DNA of 64,000 bases from Phallusia mammillata (Eukaryota; Chordata; Ascidiacea; Phlebobranchia; Ascidiidae), in contig QLIY01000013.1 of the NCBI GenBank assembly GCA_003260075.1, forward strand, positions 354,830-418,829. The letters are read 5' to 3'. The notes under the pieces are model-generated. The model did no database searches, was not told the DNA's origin, and worked only from the letters and a program-made list of their open reading frames with translations. Shown in pieces: positions 25,901 to 39,100 of the stretch (its first letter is position 1; every line of letters begins with the position of its first letter). A program made the translations under genes and the position numbers.

Positions 25901-27684
25901 AAAAGAAATGTTATCAGAACTGTAACAACTTAAAACCAAGATAATGCTATTTTTACTTTCATAGTTTTGTAACACTTGTGTACGCTGTGCTAATCTCACC
26001 AGTTACATTATAAAGCCTTAAAACTAAACAAGTGTTTCAATAAAATAGGAATGTGTGTACATTTCAATCTTTGAACAGAATCTATGAAATATAAAAACAA
26101 TTTTGTTTTTGGTACTTTAAATACATAAAAAGCAATTGATCAGCGCAAAACAACTTGATGTCATATTTTAAAAGGTACGATTAACAATTTTCGGTATATT
26201 TTGCAGCGAGTCGTTGAAAGGCAAGCAACTATTTCCAGCAATGTTTTCAACTTTGTCAACACAATTATTGGGGCTGTGTCATGCGTTGGCTTTCTGCTCA
26301 CGGCCTTCATTCATGTTTATTACAAGTCAGTATTAAGTTAAAAAATAAAAAAGTATACTAAAAACGTAAGATATTTCGTATTATTTGTACACTGACTTAA
26401 TGGAAATACATACATTTTCACAAGAATTCCTTTAACGTTTTATTAGTTTTTTTTCTATATTGTCCGCAATTAAAAGATATTGTTTATACATGACGTACGT
26501 ATACGTCACAAAACATGCATTATGTGACGTCACTAAGTATCGAAACCACTTCGAAAATTTCATCAAAAAAAATTCATTTGTTTTTTTAATAACAAAAATC
26601 ACAAATTAATGAAATGTTGTAAAATAAAGCATGTCGCCTTTTACGTCTATTTGGGTCGTTATTTTCGGCATTAAACTTATGAACAGATCCTTGTATAGTG
26701 AAATAAATTAATCAATTCTGCCCAAAAACATCCACTGCATTTAAATACTGCATAATGGTTATTATTAATAAAAATAAGTCGATAAACTTTAGTTCTTCTT
26801 GTTTTTACAGAGATCTTCGTACAACAAAACCAGGACCTATTCACATCAACTTGTGTCTGTGTTTGTTTATGTCTTATCTCATTTTCCTTGTTGGTTCGGA
26901 CAAAACCAGTTCCAAACTCGCATGCTTGTTTGTCACAGTATTCACACATTACTTTCTGCTCGCTAGCTGGGGATGGATGCTTGTGGAGGCTGTAGTCATG
27001 TTCGTGTAAGTAAATGTATTTTCGTAACTACCAAAACTAGTTGGTGAACAAGCTTCTTGTAGTCAACTGTAGAAACTTCTACATCAATGGTTTTTAAAGT
27101 GTTTTTTTATATTGCAACCCTTACAAACCAAAATATTGCCAATTCCTTCCAAACAAAATTTACAAACAAGGCACGAGTCACTGCAGTTACAGTAGCATTA
27201 CCTTGTGTATTGCAGGCATTCCAAAAGTGGTTCATTTTTGGTTTTAAAAAATGGAACGAGTTTTCTTAGCCTTAACTTTTCCTCCCCAATTCCCCCTGCC
27301 ACAAATTTTCTCTCGGAAAGTAAAAATACCCCCGTTTGAGAACCACTGATCTAACATTTTAAAGGAAATTTGATATTTTGCTATTGTTGACTAAACGAGT
27401 GTCATTCAACCTATAGCAGAGACACATAAGCATGTTTGACCTGTTTTAAGTTAAGGGTAATTTCGTATTGTTTTGAAAATTTAGATTGTTGGTAAAACGA
27501 GTCCGAAAATTGGACAGAAATTTTTTGATTGTTGTGTTTGTCCTCGTCTACACAATTCCTGCAGTAATAGTTGGCGGAACAATTGGAATACAGATTGCTC
27601 TTCAAAGCAGACAAAATAGTTTACAGCCAACTCCAGGTAAATAACCGTTATTATATTAAATGTAAACTTTTTCTTAGTGGAAAT

Positions 27685-27739
<55 letters not shown>

Positions 27740-29661
27740 CTTGTATGCAATCGAATATACTCTATTGTTTTAAATTTGCGGCTGCAATACAGCTAGCTAA
27801 AAGTTTCCAATGACTGCTTTCGGGTAAACTTGCTCATTAACTCTCTTAAAAGCGTATTTTTTATGAAAAGTTAGGGTTAACGTTTAGCAACGATCAAAAT
27901 GCCAATTAAACATTTTCGATACTGTTGTGTACTCCAACACCACTAACACGTATACATGGTACAAATGAATGACTTTGTCAATTCTTATCAAAACCTGTGC
28001 CTAAATACAATAAAAGCTGTTTTTGCAGTAAACTGGGCTTCCGGGGGGGGGGGCTCCAACACCACTAACTCGTATACATGGGACAAATGAATGACCTTGT
28101 CAGTTCTTATCAAATTCTGTGCCTAAATACAATAAAAGCTGTTTTTGCAGTAAACTGGGCTTCCACGGCTGTCTACAGCACTTACATGCACGACAAGTTT
28201 TGTTGGTTGCGAGGAGGTTCGCTTTATTTCGGATTTCTTACTGAAGGAGCGATTTTGTTTCTTGTTATAACTGTCTTGTATGTATGGATTCTTCGTGAAA
28301 TAACTTGGAGAAGACAGAAGGTACGAATAGTTATTTTTATACTGTTTACACTCTCGGTAAACAATATACTTTAAGTTTCGAACGTTTTTCTAAATATGGT
28401 GTTTTCAGATGAAAACTAGAACTAAGTTATTTGATATTTGTTTTGTGTCCATTTTATGATAGTAAACCAACAAATTGGAACCAACAGAAAAATGAATTAC
28501 AGTAAACCTCACAGTAAACGGTTAATCCGGACCCGATTGGACTAAAAATGTCCGTTTCAAGCAAAATCCGGATTAACCGAATCCGGTTTAAGAGAGATTT
28601 ACTGTATGTCGAAAATAGGTACGCTGCTAAGCAAACCTAAATCAAAAATAAAAGCAATATTCTGCAAACGAATTTCTTAAAAAAATCTTATTTCTGAAAG
28701 CCTTGTAAACTATAATATGCCTCAACAAAATCTAAGCTTTTTCGTTGCAGGTTATTATCAGTAAAATAGGCACATCACCAAAAGAGTCGGTTTGTAGGGG
28801 AATGGCGTTAGCAAGTATATTCGGGTTGGTTTGGATACTTGCAATTCCACTTGAAAGTTTGGCCTCCTCAAACGCTAGTCAAACAGCAAAGACAGTCCTC
28901 ACATACATATTCTCGGTTCTAGTAGCAGCACAGGTATGATTTATACTGTTTGAAATTAGGAGATTTCACCAGGGCATTGAACATTTTTTGGCAAGTCTAA
29001 GGCCTACTGCACAAGTACAAGTCAATTTTCGTCCATTTGTGAAGCATAGTAAGGATTCGGTAATACCTAGAATGAAGTTTGATTGACGACTGAACACTGT
29101 GATCGATTAACTGAATCCGGTTTTACCGAGGTTCATTGTATTTTATTTTGAGACTGTTTTTTTCACCAAATTTAAAAATTCGCAACAAAAACATGAAACT
29201 AAACGAACCTGACGTGACTGGTTCGGCAAATAAAAGTCTACGTCCAATGTTCGAAACTCAAAAGGTTTTTAGGCTACCAAGTGTCAAAAGTCACTTAGTA
29301 AGACCACGGCAAAAGGTAGATGTACAGTAATTATATAATAATATAGATTTAAATTATTATATGGCTTAACTGTTAGGGGTATAGGTGAAAAAACATAGCT
29401 AAAGTAACATCTTTCTGCATTGTTTGTTCACAGGGGGTCTTCGTTTTTATCTTCTTCTGTGTGCGGAACAAGAACGCCAGAAAATTGTGGTTGAACCCTT
29501 TGCAACAGAAATTCCGTGATTGGTTCCGTCCGAAACAGGGGCTTCCCCCTATGTCGCACTTTTATATTAGCGACACAACGATTGGTACTGAAATCACACC
29601 GGTTCGAAATATATATGTGACCGAAATGTCACGGTTCCACGTTAAAACACTGAACGACTAA
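19935..29661 (+). CDS. Adhesion GPCR with N-terminal C-type-lectin-like domain (left paralogue)
   Basis: Fourteen exons: 19935-19998, 20912-21051, 21873-22095, 22415-22449, 23076-23225, 23587-23784, 24559-24834, 25631-25861, 26207-26325, 26811-27005, 27485-27636, 28151-28320, 28751-28933, 29434-29661. They total 788 codons with all phases closing. Residues 1-20 form a signal peptide. Residues 22-142 form a lectin-like fold (FWNGLRYF, WYYEDGSKYG, ENCTTFEY, NHILCES), without an obvious calcium-binding EPN or QPD motif. Residues 155-439 form the GAIN domain ending in a GPS (CVWWNF, WSHDGC, CACNHLTNFAILV) with the HLT cleavage triad intact. Seven membrane helices follow (TM1 in 440-478, TM2-3 in 479-543, TM4 544-594, TM5 595-651, TM6-7 652-730), including GPIHINLCLCLF and a W-M-x-x-E TM3. 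The cytoplasmic tail is about 60 residues. Self-cleavage and tethered-agonist signalling are expected from the family, while ligand and G protein are unknown. Haplotype joints sit beside exons 4, 8 and 12. Confidence 0.93.
20095..20357. mobile_element. hAT-type element with perfect 8-bp target duplication
   Basis: The ends are CAGGGGTCGGCAACC and GGTTGCCGACCACTG. The flanks are both TGCTAAAC (20087-20094 and 20358-20365). The interior repeats GCGGACCGG words and contains one N (20322) where a short piece is doubled. It lies in intron 1 of the left GPCR. Confidence 0.88.
20504..20691. mobile_element. hAT-type element with perfect 8-bp target duplication
   Basis: The ends are CAGTGGTTCTTGACC and GGTTAAGAACCCCTG. 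Both flanks are CTATAGAT. The element is 188 bp, with an interior rich in GCACCCC words, and has no coding capacity. Confidence 0.88.
21510..21743. repeat. Haplotype duplicate in GPCR intron 2
   Basis: 21510-21621 and 21632-21743 are copies differing at a few bases, joined by ten G. Intronic only. Confidence 0.75.
22079..22433. repeat. Haplotype duplicate across the end of the lectin exon and a small exon
   Basis: 22079-22240 and 22251-22433 are copies joined by ten G. The end of the lectin-domain exon (to 22095) and the start of the next exon (22222 in the left copy, 22415 in the right) occur twice. The reading chosen uses the left copy of the donor and the right copy of the acceptor, where the small exon is complete. 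The right copy also carries an extra short insertion after AACGTGAG. Confidence 0.78.
22515..22960. mobile_element. hAT-type element in GPCR intron 4
   Basis: The ends are CAGGGGTCGGCAACG, and AAGTTGCCGACCTCTT on the right. The flanks CTGTAAGT and CTATAAGT match at 7 of 8 bases. It is related by its ends to the element at 20095-20357. Confidence 0.75.
23860..24075. mobile_element. MITE-like unit (GCGCAAAGAG family)
   Basis: It shares words with units at 2735-2941, 34820-35272 and 61044-61330: GGCGCAAAGAG near one end, and TGTGCTCTTTGCGC near the other, which are inverted with respect to each other, plus an end word GTTAGTAGCTC. The borders are approximate. Confidence 0.5.
25034..25595. mobile_element. 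hAT-like element containing a haplotype joint
   Basis: The left end is CAATGATTCTCAAC, and the right end is GTTGAGAACCACTG. The flanks match at 6 of 8 bases. Sequence from 25250 to 25445 recurs at 25457-25661 after eleven G (25446-25456). The left copy includes the acceptor and first 30 bases of the GPS exon, so that exon edge appears twice. Confidence 0.6.
26612..26698. repeat. Dispersed repeat, copy 3 (partial)
   Basis: It contains AAAGCATGTCGCC, TTTTACGTCTATTTGGG and TTATGAACAGATCC in the same order as copy 2, inside an intron of the left adhesion GPCR. Confidence 0.55.
27085..27348. mobile_element. hAT-like element in a GPCR intron
   Basis: The left end is CAATGGTTTTTAAAGTG, and the right end is GTTTGAGAACCACTG. 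The flanks do not match well, so it is old or the borders are off by a few bases. Confidence 0.5.
27685..27739. repeat. 55-base G run without flanking duplicate
   Basis: A pure G run in the intron after the TM4 exon. Unlike the short runs, the sequence on either side is not repeated. It is probably a collapsed or filled gap, or a sequencing artefact, and not a natural homopolymer. Confidence 0.6.
27932..28164. repeat. Haplotype duplicate at the start of the TM5 exon
   Basis: 27932-28042 and 28054-28164 are copies joined by eleven G. The left copy carries the acceptor and only the first 14 bases of the exon, so the right copy is the complete one. Confidence 0.78.
28500..28604. mobile_element. 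Tigger/pogo-like MITE with TA flanks
   Basis: It begins CAGTAAACCTC and ends AGAGATTTACTG, with TA on both sides. 105 bp, with an internal direct repeat of the left end, in an intron of the left GPCR. A degraded relative lies at about 29090-29140. Confidence 0.7.
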
Positions 29662-29685
29662 CTTTGTAAACTTTAAAAGCAAATA

Positions 29686-29904
29686 CTTATCAGTGCCTGT
29701 GATTCCTTGCAGAAATGGACAGATCACAGTACGCCAGGCCTATTGAAAGCGTAATTACCAAATCAGCCGGTCACCTAGCATTCCAATATAGCCTACGCCT
29801 TGCCATATGTTAATGGTTGGTGACCGGCTGAGTAGACATAACGCCTTCATTAGGCCTGATGTACTGTGATTTATAAATGAGTGTGCCGTGATTGCTGGTC
29901 TGCA
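29686..29904. mobile_element. Foldback MITE, copy 1
   Basis: Long inverted repeats: ATCACAGTACGCCAGGCC near the left, with ACTGTGAT inverted near the right, and CAGCCGGTCACC against GGTGACCGGCTG in the centre. The same design occurs at 34079-34345 and partly at 35683-35800. Confidence 0.65.
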
Positions 29905-30666
<762 letters not shown>

Positions 30667-31612
30667 GCATAGACGCTTCAGGTCCGATCCCAGTTATGAA
30701 TTTGTTCATTTTAACAGATGGACAGATTGACACTAAATTCCTGTATTGTTTGACGCCAAAAAATAAAACGCTTCGTAAAAAACAAAGATTTGGCGGCGCA
30801 AAAAAATAAATTCTCAAGCATTTTATATACTGTACACTGTAAAAACTATAGAAATCTAAATGTGCGCAAAATACTGGTCAATAAACTCATATAAAACACA
30901 GGAAGACGCCCGCGCGCAGAAATAATGTATAAAACACATGATCTTATGTGGTAAGTTAATTATAAAGCGAAGCGTTTGTATGTACAGCAAGCAAGTACCA
31001 AAATATCTACTGTAGTACTCAGGCTTCTCCAGATGCAAGGAAGAAAGTTTGATTTATCTTTGTAAGCAATTGATTGGTTGGAATTTGTAAAGAATTTCTG
31101 CTTTATATAAATTTCTCCATGCTTGTTTTGTGTAAAATTCTCAAGAAATATTTAGGCTTACCATCACAATTTACCATTTAGGCTAAAAAATTGAAATTGA
31201 ATGTTGATCAAAAAATGAGTATTTCAAGCAAAATATTTGGAAGACTGTGATTGGTTTGCGAAAAGGGGCGTGTCTCTGCACAGTACGCGATTGATGATGA
31301 CGAAGGAGGTTTTTTTGATTTCGTGCAGAATGACTGAGCAAAACTACGATTCAAAACACTCGTTACGGTAAATAGAAGGATCACTTGAGATCTTAAGCCT
31401 CGATAATGTTGCCACACAAAAGCAAATACAACCAGCAATACTTTGAAGTTGAAGCACAAAAAACTACGCAATGTACAAAAACGCTTTGGGCAAAAAAAGA
31501 CGAATTGGAAAAGGTGATTTTGATTCAAAAGTTTTGTTTGTGACGTCATAGTTAATAATTTTGGTTGTGACGTAATACAAAATAAGCACCTCGCCCATTT
31601 CGACATTCTTTG

Positions 31613-31834
31613 CAAAACGAGTGCAATTGATACAGTGAAAAGTCAGGGACTTGTATACTAAAAAACGCAGGGGTGAAATGAGTGCGGTGAATATGACTAG
31701 GATGGAAACGCAGGGGAGGGGGGGGGGTAAAACGTGTGCAATTGATACAGTGAAAAGTCAGGGATTTGTACACCAAAAAAAACGCAGGGGGTGAAATGAG
31801 TGCGGTGAATATGACTAGGATGGAAACGCAGGGG
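31613..31834. repeat. Haplotype duplicate, intergenic
   Basis: 31613-31712 and 31728-31834 are copies with scattered substitutions and one-base indels, joined by a G run ending at 31727. Confidence 0.72.
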
Positions 31835-32567
31835 ACGAAATGAGGCTTCATGCATGACAACATACTAAAGTCAGTCTGTAGGCGTTATTTTATGTCCAGA
31901 AGTGTCGAAAAAAATGTTTTGGTGAAACTACTACTAACACGCAAGCACACGCCAGTTGAATATCAAGACGATTTCTATAATGTTGGTACGGGCTCTACGA
32001 TCAATTTGCAACTATTTCAAACTTGTCAAGAACTAATACTACGTTTCCGTCACAGTGGGGGTGAAAAATTGCCTTGTCAAATCTACTACCAACTCTACAA
32101 AAACAGTGATGACAACTTTTAATGTTGCTTGCTACTTTTTCTTCAAAATCACCCAATTTTTGATGCCAAATGACCATTTAATTTAGGAAATTTGCTTCGG
32201 GGTGAGTTTATGACATTGTAAGCATTTTAGAGTTAAATTTAATTTCCTATAATTTAGGGGTTTAAGTAACATTTTTGAAACAATAGATAACTTTGTTGAA
32301 AACGTTAAAAATCAGTGTGTACGGGTGATGTCATATAGCAAAAATGACGTGTGATTTAGTGACGTGACAAATTGTATTGGAGGGGTGACAGTTGGGTCAT
32401 CGCGTGGCAACCCAGTGTAAATGAAGAAGCACTTGTACGCTTGGGGATCGCTCAAAATTTGTTCACAACGTGGAAAATATACAGTTGGAAAAAACTCGCA
32501 CTAAATTCAACACGGTATCTTGAGTGTGATGGTAGAGGCACCATATCGGTTTTACTATCACATACAC

Positions 32568-32813
32568 CAGTGGTTCCCGACCGGGGAGGAATTGTAAACT
32601 TTTTTGAGGGGAAAAGTTTACTTCAATTTTTGCATTGCAACAAACACTTAAGCTCTGGGAATATGACCCGTGAAGTTGATAAAATACCCAACTCAAATAA
32701 TCTTTGTATGGTTTAGCATATACTAGTATGTAGTATTGTAGTCTATTGGGGAGGAATAAAAACATTTTGAACTGTTAAGAGAGGAATTCGTCGAAAAAAG
32801 TTGGGAACCACTG
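32568..32813. mobile_element. hAT-type element
   Basis: The ends are CAGTGGTTCCCGACC and GTTGGGAACCACTG. The flanks ACATACAC and ATATAGAC match at 6 of 8 bases. 246 bp, noncoding. Confidence 0.68.
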
Positions 32814-33179
32814 ATATAGACGTTTTTTAGTTTAGGAGCATTAATGTGGCGCAAAATAAACTGGGAAAAAGGGAAAAAACGATATTTCTTTAGTTTTCTA
32901 AACCACTTATACCCTTTCCATCACACTGAAGATCCGGTTGGCGAAAAAAATGGAGGTAGACTTGCGACGTCACACTGTCACAATTTACTGTTTGTGACGT
33001 CATAACACACGTTGTGTGTGCGTGTGTGTAGAAAACTTTGCGGACAACAGAAAAAAACATTTAAACGCGCGTAAAAAAACGATAAAAAATATATGTTCTA
33101 TCTACTTAGTGCATGGACGAATGTTGCGTCATATACGTAATTGTGACGTCATTGAATTGCTTCCGGGTCGTGAACTTTC

Positions 33180-36100
33180 CTACTCCCACGCCATTATCAC
33201 TTTGCTGAATGGTGTGAACACTCCCTTGTTCGTCGGGCTGTTTCAAAATGCAGATTGATTTTTATTTATTTTACGGCAGTCGGCAGTGAACATTTTAACA
33301 ATAAAAATGGTAATTACTTTCTACCGTACTTGCTAACTAAGTTAGCATAAGATAGTGATTCTCAATCTTATAAATTTACGTAAACTAAACTCCTCTTTAA
33401 ATAACTAAAACCCCCCAAATTACAACAAATTGCGTTTAATTCTGTGCATTAAGACAAAAAAATGTTTCACAAAGGATTACAGCCTGCTTAACACTAGAAT
33501 GTCACCAATGCAGTCATGTGGACCACTTAAACGTGTTAAAGTACAGACTTTAGCCAAAATTTGGTTGGTTGGTGTGTGTCACATTCATTTTGTCGTGGCG
33601 ACCTGAGGGGCTATGGCCCCTGTTGAAAAACGCTGACATCAGCACTTCCAATCGTTTTTCGTTAACGTTAGTTTGATTGTGCAAACACATATTCCTATAT
33701 TATGGTGGAATGTGGCAGGTATAGTTCTGAGCTGCCACTTTTAAAGTTATTGTGGTGTCAGTTATTATTTCTCAAGAAAAAGCTTACCATGTAAAGTACT
33801 TAGTTCCCTGATAAGTTCCAGAATGCTTTCCGTCTGTCAAAAAAATTGAATGGATTTAAACTTAGTTATTGGATTTGTTTAAAATCACAACAACACAATT
33901 GCACTAAAACAGTCATAAAATCGAAAATAAATGCTCAATTTTGAAACAGTACAAGACACATTTCGTCCTTACACGTGCCATGACTGCACCAGCGCTCCGC
34001 TTTTCAACACCTACAAACCTCCAAATCTAGGGTCTAATCCATTACGATAACTAAAATATATTTATTGATTCCTACATAAATTCATAACTGGGATCAACCA
34101 TGGAGCGTCAATGCAGACCAGCGACCACGGCGCACGCATATATAAATCACAGAACGTCAGGTCCATTGAGGGCGTGATACCGAATCAGCCGGTCACCAAG
34201 CTTTCACCACCATATGGGAAGGGTGTAGGCTAGAAAAATCCAGCCTGCGGTGAGATTCGAACCCATGACAGAAATCTTTCCGGGACTGATTCTGATTCGG
34301 TATAACGCCTTCAATGGGCCAGGCGTACTGTGATTTCAGGTGTTTTTATTGCCCCTTTTTTTCAGAAACGCAGAAGTTTAAAAAACTTACCATGTCCGTC
34401 CAATTCAACACCGACGAATATTTCGTTCCTGGTTGGTAGATGACCGATGTAACGGACAGTTCCTCGGCTCAGTTTGCCCCCAGGACGGGTAAATTTAATG
34501 CAATACCCCAGTTTAATGTCGGACGGGTTACGTGGGGCGAAAGCTCGACGAGGAAGGCTTCGTTTCATCTGTGTAGGATAACGACTGCAAAAAAGTGGGC
34601 GTGGTAGAGGCGTGGTCGGTCACTACCCGGTTAAAATGAAGCAAGTGCTTTTATATCCATGAATAACACTGCTTTGTTTAGTCTTTGCAAAACCAATTTT
34701 CCCCAACTTAAGTAGGAAAAGTACATAATGCTGTTACTCCATGGCCTTCGCTGGCACAAAAAACAACTTTTGACCAAGTTAACCCAAGTAAATGTTTTAA
34801 ATGGTTTTTCTCGGTAGAGCTACTAACACCCTACCTCATTGTAGACCTACATTTAATTTTGGCTAAATTTCGATAGGTGGCGAAAAGAACTGAACTCTTT
34901 ATTTAGCAGCTAAAGAGGGGTAGGGTCCAGAACAATTGTTTAGTAAAACTTTAGGTTAAGCACTAAATTTTTAAGTTAGTGTTATTGTAGGGGGGGGGGG
35001 TAATTTTGGCTAAATTTCGATAGGTGGCGAAAAGAACTGAACTCTTTGTTTAGCAGCTAAAGAGGGGTAGGGTCCAGAACAATTGTTTTGTAAAACTTTA
35101 GGTTAAGCACTAAATTTTTAAGTTAGTGTTATTGTAGCTTGAATGATAATACCTTACTCTCACTGAATTAGCCCTAACCGTCAGTATCGTTTAAAATGGG
35201 TGTTAGCGCCTTTTACGCCACCTACCGGAATTCAGATAAATACAGGATGGCCGTGAGGTATGGTGTTAGTAGATTTTCAGTTAATCCTGTACTTTGCATT
35301 ACCCTTTATCGAAGTAATTAAGCTTTTATACGGGCTTAGTTTTACATTGAAATGGTTCGAAGCTGTATTGACAACTTACTCTCTCGCTGTGTCGTTGACG
35401 CACTTCTGCGATGTCGTCAGTCTAGGGCTGCAGGATCGGAAGCCCACGGGGCTACAGGGGCTTCTGGACCTCCTGTTGGGTGACGACCCCAGACGATCGG
35501 TGCTACCTGACCTCAAACCGATTTGGGTGGAGCTTGACGAATCTACACAAAAGAAAAAAATGTGGAGATACCAGAATCGGCTTTCCTTTGCAGAAGCCAT
35601 TACATTACATGAACCAGCATTAAAAAATACTGTAATTTTTGAATAATTGCTCTACAAAAAAGATTAAGAAGAACACACACATACTGGGACCCTGGAGCGT
35701 CCATGTAGACCAGCAATCACGACATACTCATTTTTAAATCATAATACGCCAGACCGAAATGCTTAGAAGACCGACTTGCTACAGTATGACGCCTACTATG
35801 CTCTACAAAAAAGTGTTTTAAAACGACCTAAAATGCGCATTTTATCTCGAAATGCTAGAGTAAACATGTTGAATTCGGGGTGCTAACTTCTTCAAAGAGC
35901 TGAGATTGTCAATTGACATTGGTCTATGAAATCCTGTAAATTCTAATGACAACTTTGCTAAAGAAACCCTACTTGAGCCTTTCCCGTTCCTGAGTGACGC
36001 AATATGGAGTTCTACGTCATCATCGTCACTGTCCATTCCGGCAGGTGGCGGTACAGAGCAACCGTTCACTTGTGGTTGCGGCTTGAGTAAAAACTCAGTA

Positions 36101-39100
36101 CATTCACTATCGTCTGAATGTGGCGATTCCCGACCTGAAATTTACAAACAATTGATGTTTTTTCGCAATTGATTGAACATGTAAAGCTGTTGTCTAATCG
36201 AGCTTCGTGCAATAAACCGATATAGGGGATAATTCGACGGGTTTACAGTTGACTGCATGGTAACGCTAAAAACGAATGGTTCAGGTTAAGGGGTGAAAAA
36301 TGGGCTAAAAGTTACAAAATATTTTAGAATCTAACTAAAAGTTACAAAATACTTTCGAATCCTTTACAATGCACCAACCAACAAACTATGAAACTGCTGG
36401 ATTATGTACTTCAGTGAGTATAGCCGTTTCTTTATAAATATTACGTTTTGGGAGCATGAGGGTGAACCGCTAGGTCATTCGGGGTCAAACGTAAGTAAGA
36501 TCAGCTTTGGTAACCAACGAATAGGTTTGTATATATATATAAGTTAGAAGCCCAAAATTAGGATGTATGAAAACATTTATTTAAGGTGTATGGAAGTATT
36601 TAGGATGCATGGAAAAAACCTACCGCCAATACATTGGAATTGTCGACTCTCTGGCCCCTCCATGTGTCGTCCATATCTGTCCATGGTCAGATCTCGGACA
36701 TTGAGGGCAGCGGATGGCGACAGACTTCGATCTTTCCGAACACGTGACGCAGCATATGATGACGCGGTAGACGCTGCCATGGCATCGGACACGGGTGAAC
36801 GACCACGTTCGAGGGAGTTAGAAAATCGGACGCTTTGCTAAAAATTTATTTGTGCGCAATTAAAAAAACTGCTAATTACATTTAGGTGTTTTTCTCAATG
36901 CCTAAATGAAACTTATGATACTCATGATGCTGTAAAGGCGAAATATAAATCTTGAAGAGGGAATGACTTAATGTTTTTTTTATGAACTTAACTAAATCAA
37001 TAGTTGTTTACAATTAGAAATCGGGGGGGGGGCATATCTTAAAATCTTGAAGAGGGAATGACTTAATGTTTTTTTATGAACTTAACTAAATCAATAGTTG
37101 TTTACAATTAGAAATCTGAACATCCAGTTTAAAGTTGTAAGTCAGGCCGGGCTTTTTGGGCAGGGTTAGCTAAGTCGCCAGTTTCTGGACCTGACCTAAT
37201 GTCATATAACCCTAAAACGCCTTGTTCAAGACCAATTGTCTATTGTGTTTCTTAGTCTTTCCCGAGGCTTTAAAGTAGACCTGCCAATAATCGTTTCTTG
37301 CCTCAATGGGCTTCTCAAAAACGATTCGAGTTTAGGACGGGTTTCGGGTTTGTACTTTCGAGTTCGGGCCGGGTTTGGGTTCTAATATTAGGCCCGTTTA
37401 CAACTCTGATCCAGCTATTAAGAGTAGGGTCATCTTAATTCAGTTTTTTTTTCATAAAACGAACCTTAGAGGGCGTTGTGTGGGTGTGTCGTGAACCTTG
37501 CTTCGGTGAACTTGACCTCATACGTGGACTGCGCGGGCTGACGTCACCAAGACGGTGTTTGAGGTGACGTACTTCATCGAGCAGGCGGTCATGCTCCATT
37601 TGGTAATACTCGATCTTGTTTAGCAAATCTTGCCGTGTGTCTGAAAAAAATATGACAGAAGTTTAGAGGTCGCATTTTTTCTGGTGTTTTTTAGGGTCAC
37701 TGGATAAAAATATGAACAAAGGTTTGATTTGTTTATTTAATCCAGATATGACTGTCAATACAAGACGATTTTACGATTCAAAACATTTTTCTAACATTAG
37801 TTGCTATTATCGACTCTACAAAACTAGCCTGTGAATCCACCAGAAGCCATATCTTAAATAGTAAACCTTGGTTAAACCGGATTTGTTAAATTTCGGATCT
37901 TCGCCTAATTCCGACAAAATTTGAGGTGCAAATGATTTTTAGTGTGGTAATGCTTAAACTAAATAACATCGGTTAATCCAGATCTTCGCCTAACCGAAAC
38001 AAATTTTTGTGTCCAAACGGGTCCGGATTAACCGAGGTTTAACGTATAAATTAAATGTTGCAGCAACATGTAACACTATAAGTTTACAAATAGTTGAAAA
38101 CAGAACAAAATCGTCTTACCGCCACTTTTGTTAGCCCGCATTAGATCCATGTATCTTCTTAAGTCCCTAATTTCGGCTTTGCACTGGCGATTTTCTTCTG
38201 ACAACTCATGACATTTTGACCTCAAAACTCTCGCCTCGTCCCTCAGTTCGCCAAGTTCTTTTTGGTAATCCGCAACATCAGTGTGCAGAAGAAGGTTCTC
38301 GGCCGATATCTCGTGCATGCGGTCCAACTTTACCGTTAAGGAAAAAAGTTGTTTAGTATATATTGATTTAAAGGACAATTTTGTAACCCAAAACGTATGC
38401 AATGAATGACAGACATAACCAAGTATTCGACGCACAGTAAACCGTGGTTTTGGCTAGTCCGGATCTTCGCCTAATTCGAACAAAATTGAGGTCTAAAATC
38501 CAATGTGTGACAGTGTTCGCAGGAGACAACGTAAGTCAATACAACCGTCTCTAACTTTAGCAGCATGGCTCTAACCCAGTGGTTCCTGATGGGTTAAACT
38601 AAATTTAAGTCAAAAAAATCGAATATAAAATGATTCAATGGATTTGAAATTTAAATTCGCTTTGGAAAGTAGCGTCGTTAATAGGTGATTGCATTTGCAA
38701 TCTGTACAGTTGAACAGTTTGTGATAGTAAAAAAATGCAGCGAAGGTACAAAGTAACGCTGTTTTAACCTGGTATGTGTTAGAACAGTGGTTTTCAACCT
38801 TATTCATCTTGACCCATTTTAGTTAGCAAACAACTCCCCATTTTCAAAATATAAAATCGCATTAACTAAATACTGAAACATAACTCTTGGAAAATTTAAG
38901 ACGAAAAATCCCCACTTGGGGGGGGGGGGGGCAACGCTGTTTTAACCTGGTATGTGTTAAAACAGTGGTTTTCAACCTTATTCATCTTGACCCATTTTAG
39001 CAAACAAACCTCCTTTTTTGAAAAAATAAAATCGCATTAACTAAATACTGAAACATAACTCTAGGAAAATTCAAGACGAAAAATCCCCACTCGGGGTAGC

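Noticed and set aside
27571-27813. Open frames with long poly-glycine or poly-proline stretches here and at 29892-30101, 43393-43614 and 59674-59958
   Set aside because: They are translations of G runs that look like assembly artefacts. The real exon nearby (59741-59935) is read separately.
19935-29661. Idea that the GPS-containing receptors are polycystin-like gamete self-incompatibility receptors known in Ciona
   Set aside because: The membrane part has the seven-helix plan with typical adhesion GPCR motifs, without PLAT/LH2 or polycystin channel segments.
33016-33258. An 80-codon + strand frame
   Set aside because: Its right half is antisense to the last CAP-Gly exon (33180-33237), which completes the domain on the - strand.
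34200-34290. B-box-like word (GATTCGAACCC, opposite strand), considered as a tRNA gene or tRNA-derived SINE
   Set aside because: No A box or cloverleaf could be formed, and the word lies inside a foldback MITE.
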